In this document: one piece after another, positions 1-8,773 of the stretch
Numbering within the stretch: position 1 is the first letter of the stretch
Layout: each line of letters starts with the position of its first letter
From: Paraburkholderia sp.
GTDB lineage: Bacteria > Pseudomonadota > Gammaproteobacteria > Burkholderiales > Burkholderiaceae
Reading direction: 5' to 3'
Assembly: GCF_024281035.1 (NCBI RefSeq)
Contig: NZ_JAMXLH010000014.1
Span: 98,816 to 162,815 of the forward strand
DNA: 64,000 bases
The notes under the pieces: generated by a model
Seen by the model: the letters and a program-made list of their open reading frames with translations, nothing else
What the model was told of the DNA's origin: nothing
Databases searched by the model: none
Position numbers and translations under genes: made by a program

Positions 1-2527
1 TCGCCGGCTTCCCCTCGCCTGGTTTCCCTGCGTCTGGTTTCTCGGCACTGTGCGTCTCGTGCAGCAGCGCGAGCCAGACGCGCCGACGCACCGCCCACGC
101 CTGCTCCGTGTGCCCGGCCATATCCTGCGCGTCCGCATACGTGAGCAGCCACAGCGGATCGTTCTGGTTCGAGGCGGCCTGGCGGCGCAGATAGCGCAAG
201 GCGGCTTCCGGCCGGTTCAGTTGCATTTCCCCGGCGGCATAGGGACCCCAGAGCGATTCGTCCTCGAGCGAGCGATCGCGCCAGCGCTCGAGCGCCGCGC
301 GCACTTCGTCCACGCTGCCCGCGTCCACCGCCATCCACAGGTACGCCGCGCGCGTATCGTTGCTCGCGCCCGGCATCGCCACCGCGCGGCGCAGGTCGGC
401 GAGCGCCGCGCCGGTGTCGCTGAGCTGGCGCTCATACTCCGCGCGCGCGGCGAGGAATTCCGGGTTGCGTTCGGCAGCCGCGCGTTGCGCGGGTGTGAGC
501 GAGGCGAGCAGCGCGCCCGCCTCATCGAGCGCGTGCGCGGCAACGAAATACGTGAGCGCGTCGTGCAGCGCCTGGACGTCGCCCGTCGAGCGGAAGTTGC
601 GCGTCGCCGTGCGCGCGGCATCGATCGGATACGGGTAGTAGAAAAAGGTCATCGCCGCGAAATCGTCGGCGGTGGTGCCGGGGCTCAGCAGCAGATGCCG
701 GTAGGCGATGTTGGCATCCGCGTCGTCCTCCAGCAGCCGCGCGAGCTGGGCGTAGGTGCGCCAGTAGAGCGCGTCGCCATCGCCCTCCGGCAGCTGCACG
801 CGCTTGAGTGCGGCGAGCGCGCCCGCGTAGTCGCCGCGCTGATACAGCAGGTTCGCGCTGCGCTCGGCGTACTCGATGCTGTGCGGCACGGCCTGCTGCA
901 GCGCCTCGTAGGTCGTGAGCGCGGTGTCGAAGTGACCGCTGCGCTGTGACAGCCACGCGTAGCGGCGCTCGATGTCCTCCGTGCGTGCGCCGTGCGCGCG
1001 GGCTTTCAGGAAGGCGAGCCCGTCCTCGGGGCGGCCGAGCCGTTCATACGCGGCGATCACGCCGTCGACCAGCGACAAGTTGGCGGGCTCCGCGTCCGAC
1101 GCACGCACGAGCGACTGCACGTAGGCTTCGTCGTCGTGCAGCATCGGCGCCATGCGCTGGACGTTGCGCCAGCCATCGGGGTCGTCGGTTGCCTTGGCGT
1201 ACGCGAGCCACGATTGCATCGCCGCCATCGGCTCGTTGTGCCATTCCTGGACCTGCGCGAGGCGCTTGCGCCACTCGGGCTCGCTGCCTGCGCGCGCGAC
1301 CTGCTTTGCCGCGACGGTCTCCGCGTCTGCCAGATCGTTCGCTTCGAGAAAGGATTGATAGAGCGTGAGGGCGAGCTTGTCGTCCTGCAACGGTTTATCG
1401 ACGGTTGCGGGCGCAGATGCCGCTATCCGCACGAGCCGTGGCCGTTGCGCCGCCGCGTAATCGATTCCGACGATGCCGCCCGCTGCGCGGTGCGCAGGCG
1501 CGGACACAAAGCGGTCGATGCCGGGCAGCCGCAGCCAGACTGCATGCGCTGCGTGCGGTGCTTGTGGTGTGCCGGGGCGGGTGGACGCAGGGTGTGCGGT
1601 TGCCGTGACGGTTGGCATCGCGGCGGCGTGCGCGGCGGCGTGTGCGGCGACGAGCCGTATCGCGCCCGCCTCGGGCGTCCGCTGCACGACGAACGGCAGG
1701 AGTGCGCGCGCGTAGCGTTCGACCAGTTCGGGGCGATTGGCCGCGCGCGCGAGTTCGAGCATGACTTCGAGCGTGGCGCGGTCTTTTGCGAGTGCACCGA
1801 TGTGCGCGTCGCCCTGCGCCAGCGCGTCGTCGAGCAGACTGCCTGCCTGGAGTGCGCGCACGGCGGCAATGAAATCGCGGCGTGCTTCGTCTGTGGTCGA
1901 CGCCATGGCCTGGGCGGTGAAGAAAGCCGATGCCGACTCGCGGTACGCGCCGGTCGCGAGATCGTAGCGTGCCGCCTCGCGTTGCCAGTGCAGTTTGCGC
2001 GCGGGGTCGGCCGCGACGAGCCGTTCGTCGTAGCGCGCAGCGGTGGCCGGTGCGTTTACGGCGAGCGCCTGGGTCGCGAGCCATTGCAGCTGGTCTGCAC
2101 TCCACGCTTCCGGAACCATGGCTTTGAGCAGCGCCTGCGCATGGGCGATATAGACCTCGCGGTCGGACGAATGGGGCTCCGCCGCGAAGGCACGCGTGAG
2201 GTCGCAGCGCAGCAGCAGGTCGTCGGCTTCGCGGCGCTCGTCGGGCGTGCCGAGCGCGGCGAGCCGCGTGGCGACCTGCTGGGCGTCGTCGAGCCGGCCA
2301 AATCCGAGGTACTGGGTGCCGAGCGCCTTCAGATACGTCGAGTCCTTGGGCGCGCTGCGCAGCCACGCTTCCAGGTAGGCCGTATTCAGCGCGTTCGGCG
2401 TGTTGTCCCCGAGCACGCGCGTGCGTAGATGCGCCGCGTTGTAGGTACCGGCGAACGTCGCCACGAGCGCGATCGTGGCGCCCGCGAGCATGGAGGTCGT
2501 GGCGATGCGGGGCCGGTCATTGGCCAC
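1..2527 (-). CDS. pelB: PelB, Pel exopolysaccharide export scaffold (N-terminal part, cut by window edge)
   Basis: The frame is open from about 2527 to the left edge, giving at least 842 codons without a stop. The start is either GTG at 2527, overlapping the pelA stop, or ATG at 2491. The N-terminus has one hydrophobic segment (MLAGATIALVATFAG) followed by alpha-helical, Ala/Leu-rich repeats of tetratricopeptide type (for example YAERSANLLYQRGDYAGALA). This matches PelB, whose periplasmic TPR superhelix precedes a C-terminal outer-membrane barrel. The barrel would lie beyond the window. A Lys/Pro/Gly/Glu-rich low-complexity stretch is seen at the edge. PelB guides the partly deacetylated Pel polysaccharide out of the cell and contacts PelA. 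It follows pelA directly, as in pelABCDEFG operons. Identity rests on pelA adjacency and architecture. Confidence 0.85.
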   Translation of the reverse strand, partial: MANDRPRIATTSMLAGATIALVATFAGTYNAAHLRTRVLGDNTPNALNTAYLEAWLRSAPKDSTYLKALGTQYLGFGRLDDAQQVATRLAALGTPDERREADDLLLRCDLTRAFAAEPHSSDREVYIAHAQALLKAMVPEAWSADQLQWLATQALAVNAPATAARYDERLVAADPARKLHWQREAARYDLATGAYRESASAFFTAQAMASTTDEARRDFIAAVRALQAGSLLDDALAQGDAHIGALAKDRATLEVMLELARAANRPELVERYARALLPFVVQRTPEAGAIRLVAAHAAAHAAAMPTVTATAHPASTRPGTPQAPHAAHAVWLRLPGIDRFVSAPAHRAAGGIVGIDYAAAQRPRLVRIAASAPATVDKPLQDDKLALTLYQSFLEANDLADAETVAAKQVARAGSEPEWRKRLAQVQEWHNEPMAAMQSWLAYAKATDDPDGWRNVQRMAPMLHDDEAYVQSLVRASDAEPANLSLVDGVIAAYERLGRPEDGLAFLKARAHGARTEDIERRYAWLSQRSGHFDTALTTYEALQQAVPHSIEYAERSANLLYQRGDYAGALAALKRVQLPEGDGDALYWRTYAQLARLLEDDADANIAYRHLLLSPGTTADDFAAMTFFYYPYPIDAARTATRNFRSTGDVQALHDALTYFVAAHALDEAGALLASLTPAQRAAAERNPEFLAARAEYERQLSDTGAALADLRRAVAMPGASNDTRAAYLWMAVDAGSVDEVRAALERWRDRSLEDESLWGPYAAGEMQLNRPEAALRYLRRQAASNQNDPLWLLTYADAQDMAGHTEQAWAVRRRVWLALLHETHSAEKPDAGKPGEGKPA

Positions 2528-5216
2528 AGGCGACCTCGACGGGCTGGTACGTCACCCGCACGCCGGGGACTGCCGGCGTGACGATGCGCAGCGTGTCGCC
2601 CTGGCGTTGCGTGGCGAGCGCGCGGCCACCGCTACTCGCACGGCACTGTGCCGCGTGCGCGATGGCGACGAACGGCTGGTAGTAGCCGCCGAATTCGAAG
2701 CGCAGCCCGTGCGCGGTGCGCGTGAAGTTGCGCACGAAACCATTGGCCTGAGCGATGTACGGGAGTGCGCCGTTCGGATCGGACCGGACGAGCGAGAAAC
2801 GCGCGCTGCCGCCGTCGATATGGATATAGGTGCCGTCCGGGCCCGGCGCGTAACCGGTGACGCCCGTGGCATCGGTCATGCGCGGCACGTCGCTTGCGGC
2901 CCAGTGCAACTCGCGCACGTGACCGTTGCCGCGCACGAGCCATGCGTCGCCTTCGCGCGCGACCGCGAAGGTATGCCAGTCGAGCACCTTGCGCTCGTAA
3001 TCGGCGATCTGCACGGGCAGCACCGGCTGCGCGAGCACGGTGCTGAAGATCGTGTCGAGTGCGCGCAACGACGCGAGCTTGGTGCCGCTGTACATGTGGT
3101 AATAGACGTCGATCGGCTTGAAGCGCAATGGCCGGTCGGTCATGTCGAAGGTTTGCAGCACCTGGGTGAAGCCGTAGAACGGGCCTTGCCAGTCGTTCGT
3201 GTAGACGTTTTCGTCCTGGTTCGGCGCGAGCACCTGGTACGCGCCGGGACCCTTGTCGATGCTGATGGGCGCGATGTTCGTCCAGCTGTTGTTGTTGCGC
3301 GTGATGACCGTGTCGCCGCCGTTGATGTTGAATACGCCCGCATCGTAGGTGCGCTTCACGGCAACGGCTGGCGGCATGCAGTCGCCGGACCATTGAAGAA
3401 CGTCCACCATCTTGCCGGGCGGCGCAAGACGCGTGTTGATGTACTTGATCGAACCGAAGATCTCGCGGTCGAGATTGAAGCGATAGCCTGGAATGTTCAG
3501 CGAGAACGCAGCGTCGGAGCCGCCGCGGTCGGTTTGCCCGCCGCTCTTGCCGTCGACTTCCTCCCAGATGAACGGGTGCGAGTACGTGTGCGTGCCGATC
3601 TCGACGTACGGCAGCGCGAACATCTTGCGCGCGATGGCTTCGAGACGCGGCGAAATCGCGGGATACAGGCCGTCGGGGCCGACTTCGCCTTCGATGACCG
3701 ACAGCGTCGTCGGGATCGGATAGCGGGTCCAGATGCGCTGATAAAGCGCCTCGCCCGAATAGTCCGGGCCGGGAAATTCGGCGCGCGAGGCAAAGCCGTC
3801 GCCGTCCACGTGGCTCATGAAAAGACGCCGTCCGTTTTCGGTCGTGACGCTCGGGCCCGGCAGCGCGGCAAGCCGCAACGCCGACTTCAGGAAGTCGATC
3901 GGCTGGATCACCCAGCGCTCCTGGTTGATGCCGTTCAGCGAGATCTCGGTGTACTGGTTCAGCGCGAAACCGCCCCACGGCATCACGCCCGCGGCGTCCA
4001 CGCGCGTACCATTTGCGTCGATGGCGAGCAGCGAGCGGCCCGCGCCGGTCACGCGCACGTTGGGCAGATCGCGCGGATCGGGGGCCGGCATCGCTTCGAA
4101 GCCGATCATGGGGTCGCGCGTGACGATCGACAGCGGCCCCTTGAGCGGACCGCTCACGGCGGCGAGTCCTGGAAGCACGCCCGAATCGCCAGCCGCGAAA
4201 CCGAACTGGCCGAGAAAGGCGATCGGCACGTGCGCGCCGCCGACCTGCCGGAGCCAGCGTCGCCACGCCATCTGGTTGTCGACGTCGCCGTGCTGGATCC
4301 ATACCACCACGCCCGCATATTGGTCGGGCGTGACGTTCGCCGGCAGCGCGCCGGTGATGTCCACATACTGGGCTTCGTATCCGAGGTAGTTGAGCGGCGT
4401 GGCGAGCACGCGCACGCCCGGCGTGGAGTCGATCTGCTCGTCGGCTTCACGGTCCTGCACGACCAGCACCTTGCGCGGCATCACCTCGACGCGGCCGATG
4501 CCGACGACGTCCTGCTCAGCAGCGGTTACGTAGGGATCGAGCCCTGCCGACAGCACTTGCTGTGCAGTGCGGCGCGCGCACGCGCGGTCAGTCGCCGGGC
4601 AGTATTCGAGCGAGACGACCGGAATGCCGGTCTCGTGCGTGAACGCCTGCGCCGCTTGAAGCGCACCTGGCGCAGCGCCGGGCTGTGGAACGGGCTGTGT
4701 GGGGGCCGGTGCCGCGTCGTCGGTCTGCGGTTCGGTGAAAAACGGGCCGGACAGCACGGCGTAGATGTCCCTGGCGTGCGCGCGAGCCGTGTTCAATGCG
4801 TCGTCGCCCGCGAGCACGATCGCGGCGTCCGGATATGCTGCGCGAATTGCGCCGAGGGCATCGCGAGCCGCAGGCGTATCGAGCACGAAGCCGTGAAAGC
4901 CGCGTCTCCAGAGCGGAGCAATTTCCTGCTCCATGAAACTGGCTACCGGTTCACCGGGTTGCGCCGTCGTGCGCGCGACGTAAATCGTATGTGCAAGCGG
5001 ATGCGAGGCTGGATCGAACGCGCGTGCCGGATCGAGCACGACGGCGTCGAACGCCTGGAGCAGATCCATCGGCGGATTGTCGGCGTCGAAAGTGGCGAGA
5101 TTGACGTGGCGCGGCCCGGTCGTTGCGGCGGCAATCGTCATCGCTGCGTCGGCTGGCGTTGCACAGGCGACATGCGAATACGCACTGACCGCGATGCAGG
5201 CGGCCAGCGTGCGCAT
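2517..5216 (-). CDS. pelA: PelA, periplasmic Pel polysaccharide deacetylase/glycoside hydrolase
   Basis: An 899-residue protein if started at ATG 5216, which gives a clean signal peptide (MRTLAACIAVSAYSHVACA) and a GGGGTG ribosome site upstream; a longer start at 5333 lacks these. The N-terminal third resembles the PelA hydrolase-like domain. The middle holds a carbohydrate-esterase 4-like deacetylase: metal-binding Asp in HVDGDGF (about residue 468) and the His-x3-His motif THTYSHP (about 543). PelA removes acetyl groups from the GalNAc/GlcNAc-type Pel polymer and can cleave it, in the periplasm. It starts the operon with pelB immediately downstream and overlapping. PelD-linked c-di-GMP control is known for the family, but pelD is not in this window. 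Confidence 0.92.
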   Translation of the reverse strand: MRTLAACIAVSAYSHVACATPADAAMTIAAATTGPRHVNLATFDADNPPMDLLQAFDAVVLDPARAFDPASHPLAHTIYVARTTAQPGEPVASFMEQEIAPLWRRGFHGFVLDTPAARDALGAIRAAYPDAAIVLAGDDALNTARAHARDIYAVLSGPFFTEPQTDDAAPAPTQPVPQPGAAPGALQAAQAFTHETGIPVVSLEYCPATDRACARRTAQQVLSAGLDPYVTAAEQDVVGIGRVEVMPRKVLVVQDREADEQIDSTPGVRVLATPLNYLGYEAQYVDITGALPANVTPDQYAGVVVWIQHGDVDNQMAWRRWLRQVGGAHVPIAFLGQFGFAAGDSGVLPGLAAVSGPLKGPLSIVTRDPMIGFEAMPAPDPRDLPNVRVTGAGRSLLAIDANGTRVDAAGVMPWGGFALNQYTEISLNGINQERWVIQPIDFLKSALRLAALPGPSVTTENGRRLFMSHVDGDGFASRAEFPGPDYSGEALYQRIWTRYPIPTTLSVIEGEVGPDGLYPAISPRLEAIARKMFALPYVEIGTHTYSHPFIWEEVDGKSGGQTDRGGSDAAFSLNIPGYRFNLDREIFGSIKYINTRLAPPGKMVDVLQWSGDCMPPAVAVKRTYDAGVFNINGGDTVITRNNNSWTNIAPISIDKGPGAYQVLAPNQDENVYTNDWQGPFYGFTQVLQTFDMTDRPLRFKPIDVYYHMYSGTKLASLRALDTIFSTVLAQPVLPVQIADYERKVLDWHTFAVAREGDAWLVRGNGHVRELHWAASDVPRMTDATGVTGYAPGPDGTYIHIDGGSARFSLVRSDPNGALPYIAQANGFVRNFTRTAHGLRFEFGGYYQPFVAIAHAAQCRASSGGRALATQRQGDTLRIVTPAVPGVRVTYQPVEVACGQ

Positions 5217-5914
5217 TAGTTTGAAACACCCCGTCGAACGTAAAGCCTCTCGCGTGGAGAGCGCCATCTTATGTGCAAGACTTGCCAACTTCCGTACCCG
5301 GATAAATTGAATCGTCGGAAACCAGATCGACACGCGCCATTCAATCTGTGGTAATGCGGATTTGTCACGAGACGCTGCTTGCGCGCAGGTGCTTGACTCC
5401 GTCTGTAGGAGGCGAAGTTACCACGAATTCCGTGTGAGCTTGAAGTCATTTAAAACCCTGGGCGTTAATGCGTTGTTTTAGTCAGACGTCGCCCTGGCAA
5501 TTAAAGAAAGGGTGCCGCACCGCCCACGCTGCGTGCGTTTTCGCACGTTCCGGCAATATACGCTGGACTGGTTTTATGGCAAACGTTTTACATTCGCGCG
5601 TTAGTCCAGTTTTGAAAACGGGTTTCCGGATCATGCGGCGGATAAAAGGGGTTGATCAGGGCGTTGATTTACACGCGAAAATAGTGGCCGATGAATGGTT
5701 CTAATGAACCGCGGTCAACGGAATTACCCATCATGTATTCTTTTTAAGTGTCCGATGCCCGGATGGATCACTGCGTGCCGCCGCCGTGAATCGCTCGATG
5801 AAGGTCCGCATGCGCGTTCGCGACGGGCGGCTCATCGCGTCGACCCGCGCGACTTCAGGGAGGAAACGAGTGTGCAGCCATGATTCAAAACCGGAGTCGT
5901 CCAGCAGGACATCG
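5217..5914. other. Divergent intergenic region, pelA upstream region to mug
   Basis: About 700 bases with lower GC than the surroundings. It must carry the promoter of the leftward pel operon and of rightward mug. Short frames here look like noise, with no family-like sequence and no ribosome site. No promoter motif could be assigned with confidence. Confidence 0.5.
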
Positions 5915-6451
5915 ATGATGCATACCCATTCGGATCAACCGCTTCCCGACATTATCGAACCCGGGTTGTCGATACTTTTTTGTGGAATCAATCCAGGGAT
6001 GTCCGCGGCGGCGACCGGGCATCACTTTGCGGGCAGGGGCAATCGATTCTGGCGAGTCCTTCATCGCGCCGGCTTTACGGACGAGGAGTTGCGCCCCGAG
6101 AACGACCGGCAACTGCTGGGCTATGGCTGTGGTTTGACGACCGCCGTCGCGCGTCCGACTACGCGTGCAGACGAGTTGTCGAAGGCGGAGATTCAAGCTG
6201 CGGCCGCGCAGTTTGAACAAAAGGTTCGACACTACGCGCCGCGATTCATTGCTTTTCTTGGCAAGATGGCGCTCTCCGGAATGTCCGGTCAGCGCACGGT
6301 TCAATGGGGCTTGCAAGATGCCGATTTCGGCGGCGCGCGTACGTGGGTCCTGCCGAATCCGAGCGGCTTGAACCGCGCGTTCAGCCTTGATGCACTCGTT
6401 GCTGCGTACCGTGAACTTCGTGTTGCGGCTGAGTCCTCCTGGCAGGACTAG
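5915..6451 (+). CDS. mug: Mug-type mismatch-specific uracil/thymine DNA glycosylase
   Basis: A 178-residue protein from ATG 5915, preceded by an AGGA ribosome site. The longer frame from 5786 gives a non-family extension. The catalytic-site motif GINPG lies near residue 28 and the second conserved motif NPSGLN near residue 150, as in the Mug/TDG branch of the uracil-DNA glycosylase superfamily. It excises U, T or ethenocytosine mispaired with G and starts base excision repair in the cytoplasm. Length matches E. coli Mug (about 168). It appears monocistronic, between the pel operon and a convergent LysR gene. Confidence 0.9.
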   Translation: MMHTHSDQPLPDIIEPGLSILFCGINPGMSAAATGHHFAGRGNRFWRVLHRAGFTDEELRPENDRQLLGYGCGLTTAVARPTTRADELSKAEIQAAAAQFEQKVRHYAPRFIAFLGKMALSGMSGQRTVQWGLQDADFGGARTWVLPNPSGLNRAFSLDALVAAYRELRVAAESSWQD

Positions 6452-6535
6452 CAAGACGCAACCGTTGCGCGGGCAACGCGGGCTTTCGTGAAAGTGTTTT
6501 CTCGCTCCTGCCTCGCTGTCGCGCGGCATGCCGGA

Positions 6536-7435
6536 TCAAGCTGCCGCAACGCGATCCTTGAGGCCCGGCGTCATGAAGTCGAGAAACGCACGCAGCTTCA
6601 ACGGGAGGGGTGTTTGTCCCGTATGCACGAGACTGACCGGCAACGGCGCCGCCTCGAAGGCTTCGAGCACGACGCGCAATTCGTTCGCGCGTATTGCGTC
6701 TGCCACCTGGTAAGACAGCACACGTATCAACCCGGCGTCCAACCTGGCCGCAGCGATTGCGGCATCCGCCGTGTTGACGGCAAGCTGCGAATGAACAGGC
6801 ACCGACTGCGCCGACCGGCCGGACCCGAAAGCCCAGGCGCGCATGGATTCGAGCGCCTCGAACGTAATGCACTTGTGCCCGGCGAGCTCGCCTGGTTGCT
6901 CCGGCGTGCCATACGTTGCCAGATAGCGCGGGCTGGCACAGATGACCCGCCGCACTGTTCCGACGCGCTTCGCGACCAGTGTGCTATCGGGCAATTCGCC
7001 AATCCGTATCGCGACATCGGCGTGCTCGTCCATCAGATGAACGACGCGATCCGTGAGGACCAGATTGATGTCGATGTCCGGATAGTGCGCGAGAAAATCC
7101 GCAATCACGGGCACGACATGCAGACGGCCAAAAGCAATGGGTGCGGTGACGACGAGTTCGCCCTTGGGCGCCGCGTATTCGCCCGTCGCGGCACGCTCGG
7201 CTTCGCCGATCTCTTCAAGAATGCGCCTGCACGCGGCGACGTATGAGCTTCCGGCTTCCGTCAATGAAAGCTTTCGTGTGGTGCGGTGAAGCAGACGCGT
7301 TTTCAGATGCGATTCCAGTTCCCCCACCTTGCGGCTGACCGTGGCCAGCGGCATGTTGAGGTTGCGCGCGGCAGCCGAAAGGCTGCCCGAATCGACGACC
7401 GCGACGAGGATGGACATGGCTTCGAGGCGATTCAT
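6536..7435 (-). CDS. LysR-family transcriptional regulator
   Basis: A 299-residue protein with the LysR N-terminal winged helix-turn-helix (residues 1-60: SLSAAARNLNMPLATVSRKV) and a periplasmic-binding-like effector domain (about 90-290). The sequence resembles the CrgA/DmlR-type branch that often controls divergent MFS transporters or oxidoreductases. It is transcribed away from a decayed MFS gene starting 23 bp from its start codon, so its original target may be lost. The effector is unknown. Confidence 0.9.
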   Translation of the reverse strand: MNRLEAMSILVAVVDSGSLSAAARNLNMPLATVSRKVGELESHLKTRLLHRTTRKLSLTEAGSSYVAACRRILEEIGEAERAATGEYAAPKGELVVTAPIAFGRLHVVPVIADFLAHYPDIDINLVLTDRVVHLMDEHADVAIRIGELPDSTLVAKRVGTVRRVICASPRYLATYGTPEQPGELAGHKCITFEALESMRAWAFGSGRSAQSVPVHSQLAVNTADAAIAAARLDAGLIRVLSYQVADAIRANELRVVLEAFEAAPLPVSLVHTGQTPLPLKLRAFLDFMTPGLKDRVAAA

Positions 7436-7458
7436 GGAGCCTGCCAGTTAATGGAAGG

Positions 7459-7866
7459 ATGAATTTCGATCCTGCTGGATTCTCTTTGTTAATGCAAGCG
7501 TGTAACTTTGGCATCCTGGTCGGCCGCACAATCGCCGGTGCGATTGGCGCGGCCTATGGATGGCGTGCGGTATCCGGCGCCGAAGCGGCGTTCATGGTAC
7601 CGGTCCGGATGGCTGCCGCACTTCTCTTGCTGAAGGGTGCGCCGTCCACTAATCTTTTCTACGGGCGCCTGCTCGCTTTGCTGTGGCCGCTGGCGCGGGA
7701 CAACCGCCCGATTCGCGCGTCGATGATTGTCCAGGCACTGCTGTGGGCCTGTTTCAACACCTTCCGGGTCTATCCCGCCGCGCTGCGGGCGGTGTGCGCC
7801 GGTTGTCGCCAGCTTCGTGAGGTGCTGCCGGATTCGTGCGTCTTTGAAGGGAGACGGGAAAAATGA
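7459..7866 (+). pseudogene. MFS transporter remnant
   Basis: A 135-codon frame with recognisable internal MFS sequence (GRTIAGAIGAAYGWRAV and RDNRPIRASMIVQALLWACF) but only about a third of a normal 390-400 residue transporter. N-terminal helices and the C-terminal half are missing. After FNTFRVYPAAL the sequence stops resembling a transporter and becomes Cys/Arg-rich. This is best read as a truncated, decayed gene. Its divergent placement next to the LysR gene is the usual arrangement of a regulator with its efflux target. Confidence 0.7.
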
Positions 7867-8063
7867 AGTTCGCGATGAAAACTGAAATCGGGGCAGACGA
7901 TCGCGCAACGATCGAGCATGCGATGAAGACTGTCGATGCCGATGCGAAAGTGGATCTCGACATTGCCGCACAGACGGTCAGTGTCGACTCGTGGCTGATG
8001 CCAGAGGAGTTTCTCATCGCGTTCTACGAGGAAGACTACGACGTGGCTATTGCCGAGTGGTAA
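7863..8063 (+). CDS. Small heavy-metal-associated-domain-like protein lacking the CXXC motif
   Basis: A 66-residue acidic protein with a good ribosome site (GGGAGA about 10 bases upstream). The pattern AMKTVDADAKVDLDIAAQTV matches the helix and second strand of the ferredoxin-like HMA (CopZ/MerP) fold, including the VDxxAKVDxD segment. The metal-binding MxCxxC loop expected near the N-terminus is absent and there is no Cys in the protein. It may therefore be a non-metal-binding relative. The start codon overlaps the last codons of the MFS remnant. Function unknown. Confidence 0.6.
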   Translation: MKFAMKTEIGADDRATIEHAMKTVDADAKVDLDIAAQTVSVDSWLMPEEFLIAFYEEDYDVAIAEW

Positions 8064-8188
8064 GCCGCAAGAGACTGAAAGCGGTCTTGCGTCGGTTGGA
8101 AAAAAGACCGAACCGGCCCCGCTGTTGCAGGCGTCGCCATGCGGCCGCCGTCATGGCGGGAGGCGGCGCGTGCGCGCCTGGCGTTCCC

Positions 8189-8380
8189 CTACTGGTGACC
8201 CACGTGAGACTTGATCGCCCGCCATGTGGCCTGCCAGATGGGCCAGTGGACATGCTCGGAACCCGCCTGGGTGGCGCGCCAGGCGAGAACCGCCGCAGCG
8301 GCGATTACCGCAATAAACACTGCGGGCGCGATCAGCGATCGCCATTCGTTTTTCATCGCTGTTTTTGGATCGGTTGCCAT
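8189..8380 (-). CDS. Small single-pass membrane protein, unknown function
   Basis: A 63-residue frame with a polar N-terminus, one clear transmembrane helix (SLIAPAVFIAVIAAAAVLAW, about 16-35) and a Trp/His-rich tail. Composition and hydrophobic patterning are protein-like, unlike overlapping frames on both strands. The ribosome site is weak (AAGAG). No family recognised. A real but small gene is plausible; a chance frame cannot be excluded. Confidence 0.5.
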   Translation of the reverse strand: MATDPKTAMKNEWRSLIAPAVFIAVIAAAAVLAWRATQAGSEHVHWPIWQATWRAIKSHVGHQ

Positions 8381-8773
8381 CGGGTGCTCTTGTTATACCG
8401 CGTCCTGCGGCTTTCTTGTAGCTTGCAAGGGTCTTCTCGTGGCTGCTGGGAGCGGCGTGACATGCGGCGCGCACGCCTGAGACAGACATCCAGTGGATCC
8501 TGCAAGCATAAAATTGTGCGGAAGGCATTGTTCCCTGAATTGAATTCGGCAATTTAACTGAAATCAAACTGCCAGCGAAAACAGTCCGTAAGATGTAGGG
8601 CGCTCGCGCCGGTGCGGCGGAGCGCCAGATTGCCCGGGGCCGTAAAGAGGGAATCCCGGAGTCTGGGCAGGAGACGCGTAAACTGATGGAAAGGGCGGGC
8701 GGCACAGCGAGGTGTCACCCGGCCCCTGACGTTTAAAAATGTGGCAGAAGCCATGGAACGGCAAGGAGTGGAA
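8381..8773. other. Intergenic region upstream of the CoA-transferase gene
   Basis: About 390 bases. Contains the presumed promoter of the CoA-transferase gene on the plus strand and that of the small membrane protein on the minus strand. No sigma-54 motif like those elsewhere in the window, and no other gene, was seen. Confidence 0.5.

Noticed and set aside
992..2428. 478-codon open frame on the plus strand
   Set aside because: Antisense of pelB, whose minus-strand frame has normal protein composition and TPR-like repeats.
2475..5219. 914-codon open frame on the plus strand
   Set aside because: It is the antisense shadow of pelA: GC-rich codon bias keeps the opposite frame open. Its sequence is Arg/His/Asp-rich with no family signal.
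8560..8773. A fifth sigma-54 promoter before the CoA-transferase
   Set aside because: TGTGGCAGAAGCCATGG has a GG but no GC ten bases downstream, so spacing does not fit.
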